A stretch of 64,000 nt of DNA from Cherax quadricarinatus (lineage: Eukaryota; Arthropoda; Malacostraca; Decapoda; Parastacidae), in NCBI RefSeq assembly GCF_038502225.1, contig NC_091293.1:10881658-10945657 (forward strand). Reading direction: 5' to 3'. Positions within the stretch are counted from its first letter, which is position 1, and every line of letters starts with the position of its first letter. The position numbers and the translations under genes are program-made. Of this stretch, positions 55,739 to 64,000 are shown piece by piece. The notes under the pieces are model-generated. The model was given only the letters and a program-made list of their open reading frames with translations. It was not told where the DNA came from and searched no databases.

Positions 55739-56071
55739 TTGCAGAATATTTTGGAACCACGTGTGGTATGGCTGGCGGCAACAGACTTACATTATCATCA
55801 CTTACGAAATCCTTATAAGACGACTGCAAACTTATACCGTAGTTTGACGTACGTTAATGCTGAATTGCTGTGCATATTTTGGACTATGTATCGAGATTTT
55901 GAATGTCTATCATATTTCATGTCTTTATTGTTTGGTCTACCTACCACAGGGCAACAAACATTTAAGTGGGGATCCATAATTCCAGCACATCTGACGCTAC
56001 AGTTTAACATGTCGTTGAACAATCTTGCTTTGTTAACCTTATCAAACATTAAGCACTATCAAATATCGTAG
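55739..56071 (+). CDS. Unrecognised 110-codon open frame
   Basis: An isolated ATG-to-stop frame in otherwise non-repetitive DNA. It has hydrophobic stretches (CIFWTMYRDF, LSYFMSLLFGLP) and ends in a Leu/Asn-rich tail. The word GLPTTGQQT faintly recalls the GLPxRGQRT motif of ribosomal protein S13, but nothing else supports that. No promoter, splice signal or partner gene is visible. It may be chance. Confidence 0.2.
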   Translation: MQNILEPRVVWLAATDLHYHHLRNPYKTTANLYRSLTYVNAELLCIFWTMYRDFECLSYFMSLLFGLPTTGQQTFKWGSIIPAHLTLQFNMSLNNLALLTLSNIKHYQIS

Positions 56072-56225
56072 AACGACTATTGTTTGTTGGTTAGTCAGGA
56101 AAAAACACCTGGCTTGGAGGTCTTCCTTATACGAAGATTAGATCAGTGGTTCCATTGTTGCTACGAGTGACCATGGCAGAAGCGACACCCAGCTCTCCCG
56201 TGCTGTGCGCAGTGCTGGTCCAAAT

Positions 56226-56740
56226 ATCATTTGTGTTAACATAAGAAGAAGAAGAAGAAGAACATAAGAACGAAGGAACACTGCAGAAGGCCTACTGGCC
56301 CATGCGAGGCAGGTCCAAGTCTCCTACCGGCTTAAGCCAATGCACCCAACCTAGTCAGGTCAGGTCACATTGACTTAAGGGAGGAACACGGCAACCGACC
56401 TGGTAGCACAAGCTATCAGGTCTAACTCACACCCACCCACATCTACTCATGTATTTATCCAACCTATTTTTAAAGCTACACAACGTTCTGGCCTCTATAA
56501 CGGCACTCGGGAGTTTGTTCCACTCATCCACAACTCTATTACCAAACCAGTACTTTCCTATATCCTTCCTGAATCTGAATTTTTCCAACTTAAAACCATT
56601 GCTGCGAGTCCTGTCTAGGCTAGATATTTTCAGCACACTATTTACATCCCCTTTATTTATTCACAGTGTTACCACTCGTTCAATCAGAACAGTGGAGAGA
56701 ATCACCTCTCATAGGGTATCATCTCTAAAAAACCCATGAC
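56226..56740 (-). pseudogene. CR1-like LINE 3'-end fragment
   Basis: On the minus strand it begins in the ORF2 C-terminus (about 56740-56427, with FRKDIGKYWF, GNRVVDEWN and LDKYMS blocks) and runs through the 3' UTR to 'cttatgttc' tail units at about 56260-56226, where GAA repeats replace some of the 8-mers. It is truncated upstream. Confidence 0.82.
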
Positions 56741-56752
56741 GCCCCGGAAGTC

Positions 56753-56810
56753 GTATCGTGTACCCAGGATATCCCTGGAGGCCGTATCGCGTACCCAGGA
56801 TATCCTAGCT
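56753..56810 (+). repeat. Two-copy tandem repeat
   Basis: Two near-copies of a unit of about 31 bp containing 'gtacccaggatatcc'. Confidence 0.7.
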
Positions 56811-57335
56811 CTCACTGTTCCACTAACATCTAAATACAAAATTTACTACCCCTCTACATTTTTTTAAATCTTTAGAACACATTCATTCTACGTGAGGCCA
56901 CACTGAAAGCGATTCTCTGTCATCCATCTATGCTCTAAATTCCATGAGGCGTGATTGTAACATGCTCGTGTCAGAGGTCAGGCACAGATACAGTCAACAA
57001 TATAAACAGTGGAGTCAGAGAAAACCTTTCGTGGGTTCCCTCTGACATTGGCTTTAAAATACATGACTGAACTGATAAATTGGCAGGGAAGTGTGTCCTG
57101 ACGGAGGGAGTAGATTACAAACTTGGACAGTCCAATTGTAGTTCGAGGTCAATAAGACTCAAAGCTTCAACAGGACTTAATGGAGAGGGACGAGAACTGA
57201 TGCCAGTCAGTCCGTCTACCATCATTCCATCGTGCAGAAGAGCTACGGGATATGGGGGAGGAGCCGTTCAACAAAATTAGTAGACTCTCAAGAACATAAA
57301 GGCACAACACCGTTTTAAAAACAATACACAAATGA
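56811..57335. other. Unclassified sequence
   Basis: No gene or repeat recognised. Confidence 0.4.
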
Positions 57336-57452
57336 CCTACACATAGGAGAGAGAAGCTTACGAGGACGTTTCGGTCCGACTTGGACCATTTGTAAATGGT
57401 CCAAGTCTGACCGAAACGTCGTCGTAAGCCGAGTCTTTCTATGTGCGGGTTA
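57336..57452. mobile_element. Palindrome of a PLE end (family E)
   Basis: Arms about 57336-57391 and 57394-57452, with a few mismatches. Each contains the GGTCC/GGACC-type stem, GAAACGTC and 'cgtaag'. The centre is 'catttgtaaatg'. A full hammerhead core is not left in either arm. Confidence 0.7.
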
Positions 57453-57485
57453 TTTGTGCATTAGGAACTCTTGACTGGCGCTACT

Positions 57486-58288
57486 GCCTGGCTTATGGTT
57501 GGGTTGCGGGTGCCTCTGCCTGGCTTCTGGTTGGGTTGCGGGTGCCTCTGCCTGGCTTATGGTTGGGTTGCGGGTGCCTCTGCCTGGCTTCTGGTTGGGT
57601 TGCGGGTGCCTCTGCCTGGCTTCTGGTTGGGTTGCGGGTGCCTCTGCCTGGCTTCTGGTTGGGTTGCGGGTGCCTCTGCCTGGCTTCTGGTTGGGTTGCG
57701 GGTGCCTCTGCCTGGCTTCTGGTTGGGTTGCGGGTGCCTCTGCCTGGCTTCTGGTTGGGTTGCGGGTGCCTCTGCCTGGCTTCTGGTTGGGTTGCGGGTG
57801 CCTCTGCCTGGCTTCTGGTTGGGTTGCGGGTGCCTCTGCCTGGCTTCTGGTTGGGTTGCGGGTGCCTCTGCCTGGCTTCTGGTTGGGTTGCGGGTGCCTC
57901 TGCCTGGCTTCTGGTTGGGTTGCGGGTGCCTCTGCCTGGCTTCTGGTTGGGTTGCGGGTGCCTCTGCCTGGCTTCTGGTTGGGTTGCGGGTGCCTCTGCC
58001 TGGCTTCTGGTTGGGTTGCGGGTGCCTCTGCCTGGCTTCTGGTTGGGTTGCGGGTGCCTCTGCCTGGCTTCTGGTTGGGTTGCGGGTGCCTCTGCCTGGC
58101 TTCTGGTTGGGTTGCGGGTGCCTCTGCCTGGCTTCTGGTTGGGTTGCGGGTGCCTCTGCCTGGCTTCTGGTTGGGTTGCGGGTGCCTCTGCCTGGCTTCT
58201 GGTTGGGTTGCGGGTGCCTCTGCCTGGCTTCTGGTTGGGTTGCGGGTGCCTCTGCCTGGCTTCTGGTTGGGTTGCGGGTGCCTCTGGG
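57486..58288 (+). repeat. 32-bp minisatellite (about 25 copies)
   Basis: A 32-bp unit containing 'ggttgggttgcgggtgcc' is almost invariant; the first two or three copies carry TTATGG in place of TTCTGG. It reads open in all three plus frames and one minus frame because it has no stop words; these are not genes. Confidence 0.97.
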
Positions 58289-58561
58289 ATTCTGCTAACG
58301 TCAGCTGTCGTGGCTCGGTCTGTATGACAATTTTCCAACCGGAACTACAGTAGTGTCAAACACTAGGTTGTTGCATGATGTGAAAATAGACCGAATGTGA
58401 GGAACTCGCTCAGAAATGGTGAGCTATTTTCACGACAGCGATATATTACTGTCAGTTACAGTAAGGTAAATTGAGGAAATTTTCCAGTAACTCACAACCA
58501 TCTTAATTTGTTTGGTCAACAACAACGTGTAATGAAGTTACTACTTGCTTTGTAACAGCAG
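58289..58561. other. Unclassified sequence
   Basis: No gene or repeat recognised. Confidence 0.45.
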
Positions 58562-59172
58562 GGGGTGACCAGCGCCCACAGCATGGGCATGCTGTGACCA
58601 CCACCCACAGCATGGGCATGCTGTGACCACCACCCACAGCATGGGCATGCTGTGACCACCACCCACAGCATGGGCATGCTGTGACCACCACCCACAGCAT
58701 GGGCATGCTGTGACCACCGCCCACAGCATGGGCATGCTGTGACCACCGCCCACAGCATGGGCATGCTGTGACCACCACCCACAGCATGGGCATGCTGTGA
58801 CCACCGCCCACAGCATGGGCATCCTGTGACCACCACCCACAGCATGGGCATGCGGTGACCACCGCCCACAGCATGGGCATGCTGTGACCACCGCCCAAAG
58901 CATGGGCATCCTGTGAACACCGCCCACAGCATGGGCATGCTGTGACCACCGCCCACAGCATGGGCATGCTGTGACCACCGCCCACAGCATGGGCATGCTG
59001 TGACCACCACCCACAGCATGGGCATGCTGTGACCACCGCCCACAGCATGGGCATGCTGTGACCACCACCCACAGCATGGGCATGCTGTGACCACCACCCA
59101 AAGCATGGGCATGCTGTGACCACCGCCCACAGCATGGGCATGCTGTGACCACCGCCCACAGTATGGGCATGC
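58562..59172 (+). repeat. 29-bp minisatellite (about 21 copies)
   Basis: A 29-bp unit containing 'acagcatgggcatgctgtga'. AGCATG and CATGCT in each unit are complementary, so each can form a small hairpin. Open frames on the minus strand are repeat artefacts. Confidence 0.97.
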
Positions 59173-59558
59173 TGAACACACCCACACACAAAACAAAGCA
59201 GCCACAATAGGATACGTAAAACGGAATCCTGTTAAAAGGTTTTGCACTCTGACAGGATTGCAGATGTTTCCTGTCTGACAGTCATGCAACATGACGAGGA
59301 GTCAGTCTTACATTACCGACACCCAACACTAACAACTGTATGGCTCACACACATATGGACAACACCTGGATAAATTTCACCCAGTGACCTTTTCTCAGCT
59401 CAACCCAGAGATATTATTAAACTGAAAATTCCTCTGGTGGGCAAAACGTCTTCACAGTGAAGACAGCCAGGTGTTGCGACTGTGTATTTAATCAAATTTC
59501 TGCTAACACCTGGTTAATGTTCATCATTACTTCCCTGTAATGTTGTGTTTGCAAGTCA
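59173..59558. other. Unclassified sequence with a possible decayed PLE end
   Basis: No gene. 'ggtgggcaaaacgtcttcacagtgaag' near 59438 looks like a PLE end with GAAAC changed to AAAAC, too weak to annotate as a hammerhead. Confidence 0.35.
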
Positions 59559-62500
59559 GGCTTAGTCTGGGTCCCAGCTGCTAGACCGAGTAGTCTGGGT
59601 CCCAGCTGCTAGAGCGAGTAGTCTGGGTCCCAGCTGCTAGACCGAGTAGTCTGGGTCCCAGCTGCTAGACCGAGTAGTCTGGGTCCCAGCTGCTAGAGCG
59701 AGTAGTCTGGGTCCCAGCTGCTAGACCGAGTAGTCTGGGTCCCAGCTGCTAGACCGAGTAGTCTGGGTCCCAGCTGCTAGAGCGAGTAGTCTGGGTCCCA
59801 GCTGCTGCGAGTAGTCTGGGTCCCAGCTGCTAGACCGAGTAGTCTGGGTCCCAGCTGCTAGACCGAGTAGTCTGGGTCCCAGCTGCTAGAGCGAGTAGTC
59901 TGGGTCCCAGCTGCTAGAGCGAGTAGTCTGGGTCCCAGCTGCTAGAGCGAGTAGTCTGGGTCCCAGCTGCTAGAGCGAGTAGTCTGGGTCCCAGCTGCTA
60001 GAGCGAGTAGTCTGGGTCCCAGCTGCTAGAGCGAGTAGTCTGGGTCCCAGCTGCTAGACCGAGTAGTCTGGGTCCCAGCTGCTAGAGCGAGTAGTCTGGG
60101 TCCCAGCTGCTAGAGCGAGTAGTCTGGGTCCCAGCTGCTAGAGCGAGTAGTCTGGGTCCCAGCTGCTAGAGCGAGTAGTCTGGGTCCCAGCTGCTAGAGC
60201 GAGTAGTCTGGGTCCCAGCTGCTAGACCGAGTAGTCTGGGTCCCAGCTGCTAGACCGAGTAGTCTGGGTCCCAGCTGCTAGAGCGAGTAGTCTGGGTCCC
60301 AGCTGCTAGAGCGAGTAGTCTGGGTCCCAGCTGCTAGAGCGAGTAGTCTGGATCCCAGCTGCTAGACCGAGTAGTCTGGGTCCTAGCTGCTAGAGCGAGT
60401 AGTCTGGGTCCTAGCTTCTAGAGCGAGTAGTCTGGGTCCTAGCTTCTAGAGCGAGTAGTCTGGGTCCTAGCTTCTAGAGCGAGTAGTCTGGGTCCCAGCT
60501 GCTAGAGCGAGTAGTCTGGGTCCCAGCTGCTAGAGCGAGTAGTCTGGGTCCCAGCTGCTAGAGCGAGTAGTCTGGGTCCCAGCTGCTAGAGCGAGTAGTC
60601 TGGGTCCCAGCTGCTAGAGCGAGTAGTCTGGGTCCCAGCTGCTAGACCGAGTAGTCTGGGTCCCAGCTGCTAGAGCGAGTAGTCTGGGTCCCAGCTGCTA
60701 GAGCGAGTAGTCTGGGTCCCAGCTGCTAGAGCGAGTAGTCTGGGTCCCAGCTGCTAGAGCGAGTAGTCTGGGTCCCAGCTGCTAGAGCGAGTAGTCTGGG
60801 TCCCAGCTGCTAGAGCGAGTAGTCTGGGTCCCAGCTGCTAGACCGAGTAGTCTGGGTCCCAGCTGCTAGAGCGAGTAGTCTGGGTCCCAGCTGCTAGAGC
60901 GAGTAGTCTGGGTCCCAGCTGCTAGAGCGAGTAGTCTGGGTCCCAGCTGCTAGAGCGAGTAGTCTGGGTCCCAGCTGCTAGAGCGAGTAGTCTGGGTCCC
61001 AGCTGCTAGACCGAGTAGTCTGGGTCCCAGCTGCTAGACCGAGTAGTCTGGGTCCCAGCTGCTAGAGCGAGTAGTCTGGGTCCCAGCTGCTAGAGCGAGT
61101 AGTCTGGGTCCCAGCTGCTAGAGCGAGTAGTCTGGATCCCAGCTGCTAGACCGAGTAGTCTGGGTCCTAGCTGCTAGAGCGAGTAGTCTGGGTCCTAGCT
61201 TCTAGAGCGAGTAGTCTGGGTCCTAGCTTCTAGAGCGAGTAGTCTGGGTCCTAGCTTCTAGAGCGAGTAGTCTGGGTCCCAGCTGCTAGAGCGAGTAGTC
61301 TGGGTCCCAGCTGCTAGAGCGAGTAGTCTGGGTCCCAGCTGCTAGAGCGAGTAGTCTGGGTCCTAGCTTCTAGAGCGAGTAGTCTGGGTCCTAGCTGCTA
61401 GAGCGAGTAGTCTGGGTCCTAGCTGCTAGAGCGAGTAGTCTGGGTCCCAGCTGCTAGAGCGAGTAGTCTGGGTCCTAGCTTCTAGAGCGAGTAGTCTGGG
61501 TCCCAGCTGCTAGAGCGAGTAGTCTGGGTCCTAGCTTCTAGAGCGAGTAGTCTGGGTCCTAGCTTCTAGAGCGAGTAGTCTGGGTCCCAGCTGCTAGAGC
61601 GAGTAGTCTGGGTCCTAGCTTCTAGAGCGAGTAGTCTGGGTCCTAGCTGCTAGAGCGTGTAATCTGGGTCCTAGCTGCTAGAGCGAGTAGTCTGGGTCCT
61701 AGCTTCTAGAGCGAGTAGTCTGGGTCCCAGCTGCTAGAGCGAGTAGTCTGGATCCTAGCTGCTAGAGCGAGTAGTCTGGGTCCCAGCTGCTAGAGCGAGT
61801 AGTCTGGGTCCTAGCTGCTAGAGCGAGTAGTCTGGGTCCCAGCTGCTAGAGCGAGTAGTCTGGGTCCTAGCTGCTAGAGCGAGTAGTCTGGGTCCTAGCT
61901 GCTAGAGCGAGTAGTCTGGGACCCAGCTGCTAGAGCGAGTAGTCTGGGTCCCAGCTGCTAGAGCGAGTAGTCTGGGTCCTAGCTGCTAGAGCGAGTAGTC
62001 TGGGTCCCAGCTGCTAGAGCGAGTAGTCTGTGTCCTAGCTGCTAGAGCGAGTAGTCTGGGTCCTAGCTTCTAGAGCGAGTAGTCTGGGTCCCAGCTGCTA
62101 GACCGCGTAGGCTGGGTCCCAGCTGCTAGACCGAGTAGTCGGGGTCCTAGCTGTTAGAGCGAGTAGTCTGGGTACCAGCTGCTAGAGCGAGTAGTCTGGG
62201 TCCCAGCTGCTAGACCGAGTAGTCTGGGTCCCAGCTGCTAGACCGAGTAGTCTGGGTCCTAGCTGCTAGAGCGAGTAGTCTGGGTCCCAGCTGCTAGAGC
62301 GAGTAGTCTGGGTCCTACCTGCTAGAGCGAGTAGTCTGGGTCCTAGCTGCTAGAGCGAGTAGTCTGGGTCTTAGCTTCTAGAGCGAGTAGTCTGGGTCCC
62401 AGCTGCTAGAGCGAGTAGTCTGGGTCCTAGCTGCTAGAGCGAGTAGTCTGGGTCCCAGCTGCTAGAGCGAGTAGTCTGGGTCCTAGCTGCTAGAGCGAGT

Positions 62501-64000
62501 AGCCTGGGTCCTAGCTGCTAGAAGGAGTAGTCTGGGACCCAGCTGCTAGAGCGAGTAGTCTGGGTCCCAGCTGCTAGAGCGAGTAGTCTGGGTCCTAGCT
62601 GCTAGAGCGAGTAGTCTGGGTCCCAGCTGCTAGAGCGAGTAGTCTGTGTCCTAGCTGCTAGAGCGAGTAGTCTGGGTCCTAGCTTCTAGAGCGAGTAGTC
62701 TGGGTCCCAGCTGCTAGACCGAGTAGTCTGGGTCCCAGCTGCTAGACCGAGTAGTCTGGGTCCTAGCTGCTAGAGCGAGTAGTCTGGGTCCTAGCTGCTA
62801 GAGCGAATAGTCTGGGTCCCAGCTGCTAGAGCGAGTAGTCTGGGTCCCAGCTGCTAGAGCGAGTAGTCTGGGTCCCAGCTGCTAGACCGAGTAGTCTGGG
62901 TCCTAGCTGCTAGAGCGAGTAGTCTGGGTCCCAGCTGCTAGAGCGAGTAGTCTGGGTCCTAGCTGCTAGAGCGAGTAGTCTGGGTCCTAACTGCTACAGC
63001 GAGTAGTCTGGGTCCCAGCTGCTAGACCGAGTAGTCTGGGTCCCAACTGCTAGACCGAGTAGTCTGGGTCCCAGCTGCTAGAGCGAGTAGTCTGGGTCCC
63101 AGCTGCTAGACCGAGTAGTCTGGGTCCCAGCTGCTAGACCGAGTAGTCTGGGTCCCAGCTGCTAGACCGAGTAATCTGGGTCCCAGCTGCTAGACCGAGT
63201 AGTCTGGGTCCCAGCTGCTAGACCGAGTAGTCTGGGTCCCAGCTGCTAGAGCGAGTAGTCTGGGTCCCAGCTGCTAGACCGAGTAGTCTGGGTCCCAGCT
63301 GCTAGAGCGAGTAGTCTGGGTCCTAGCTGCTAGAGCGAGTAGTCTGGGTCCCAGCTGCTAGACCGAGTAGTCTGGGTCCCAGCTGCTAGAGCGAGTAGTC
63401 TGGGTCCCAGCTGCTAGAGCGAGTAGTCTGGGTCCTAGCTGCTAGACCGAGTAGTCTGGGTCCCAGCTGCTAGACCGAGTAGTCTGGGTCCCAGCTGCTA
63501 GACCGAGTAGTCTGGGTCCCAGCTGCTAGACCGAGTAGTCTGGGTCCCAGCTGCTAGACCGAGTATTCTGGGTCCCAGCTGCTACAGCGAGTAGTCTGGG
63601 TCCCAGCTGCTAGACCGAGTAGTCTGGGTCCCAGCTGCTAGAGCGAGTAGTCTGGGTCCCAGCTGCTAGAGCGAGTAGTCTGGGTCCTAGCTGCTAGACC
63701 GAGTAGTCTGGGTCCCAGCTGCTAGACCGAGTAGTCTGGGTCCCAGCTGCTAGACCGAGTAGTCTGGGTCCCAGCTGCTAGAGCGAGTAGTCTGGGTCCC
63801 AGCTGCTAGACCGAGTAGTCTGGGTCCCAGCTGCTAGACCGAGTAGTCTGGGTCCCAGCTGCTAGACCGAGTAGTCTGGGTCCCAGCTGCTAGACCGAGT
63901 AGTCTGGGTCCCAGCTGCTAGAGCGAGTTGTCTGGGTCCCAGCTGCTAGAGCGAGTAGTCTGGGTCCTAGCTGCTAGACCGAGTAGTCTGGGTCCCAGCT
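59559..64000 (+). repeat. 28-bp minisatellite, at least 158 copies, runs off the window
   Basis: A 28-bp unit containing 'gtagtctgggtcccagctg' with common variants (CCC/CCT, GCT/TCT, AGAG/AGAC). Longer blocks recur at 784 and 616 bp. The array reaches the last base, so its true length is unknown. Confidence 0.97.

Noticed and set aside
57443..58353. Frames of 275-294 codons on both strands
   Set aside because: The 32-bp array has no stop words in four of six phases; all frames encode the same cyclic repeat.
58503..59292. Minus-strand frames of 216-258 codons with HAHAVGGGHSMPML repeats
   Set aside because: The 29-bp array read in three phases.
59430..59480. Hammerhead motif
   Set aside because: GAAAC is AAAAC and stem II cannot be drawn convincingly; probably a decayed PLE end.
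59559..64000. CRISPR array
   Set aside because: Units are contiguous with no unique spacers, and the surrounding DNA is animal retroelement sequence. The same applies to all arrays here.

Overview
This 64 kb window is repeat-dense nuclear DNA from an animal, most likely a decapod crustacean such as a crayfish, lobster or shrimp. That is my inference from the element mix: CR1-like LINEs ending in 8-bp tails, GIY-YIG Penelope-like elements (PLEs) whose 3' ends carry hammerhead-like motifs, tRNA-derived SINEs and long minisatellites. I find no host gene. Every convincing coding region belongs to a retroelement, and most very long open frames are artefacts of tandem repeats.

Layout. 1-1460: poorly classified DNA, then a broken CR1 fragment. 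1461-6846: a minus-strand BEL/Pao LTR element with gag and protease but no reverse transcriptase (RT) or integrase; one LTR has a PLE end inserted at its edge. 6848-7190: a further piece of CR1. 7195-12260: two minus-strand Jockey/CR1-type LINE relics lying end to end. 12341-12820: a CR1 3' end. 13135-19271: a nearly complete CR1 (esterase-type ORF1, endonuclease-RT ORF2) split by an inverted pair of PLE copies at 16094-18116. 19272-21640: LINE and PLE debris, including a PLE palindrome with a 14-bp target duplication. 21641-25701: a 30-bp minisatellite split by a 1,051-bp solo-LTR-like insertion. 25770-28459: a 9-bp satellite. 28556-28830: an inverted SINE pair and a LINE tail. 29017-54108: a 51-bp satellite interrupted by a 921-bp solo-LTR-like insertion and by two copies of an inverted PLE pair; the second copy also hosts an intact Ty3-like LTR retrotransposon. 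54109-57480: mostly unclassified, with PLE ends and a CR1 3' end. 57486-64000: three more minisatellites of 32, 29 and 28 bp, the last running off the end.

How the parts relate. The window is a nested insertion record. The PLE pair entered the 51-bp satellite (14-bp target duplication) and took a small palindromic insertion. A block of about 4.85 kb was then duplicated in tandem, and the Ty3-like element entered the second copy only. Its two 273-bp LTRs look identical, so it is young. The second PLE copy keeps one open frame covering RT and GIY-YIG endonuclease; the first has two stop codons.

The most interesting signal is a set of hammerhead-ribozyme-like motifs at PLE 3' ends. Stem I differs between families but stays paired. 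The core bases that pair in the folded ribozyme (positions 3 and 8) read C:G in one family and U:A in three others, a covarying change. Several perfect or near-perfect palindromes in the window are centred at or close to this motif.
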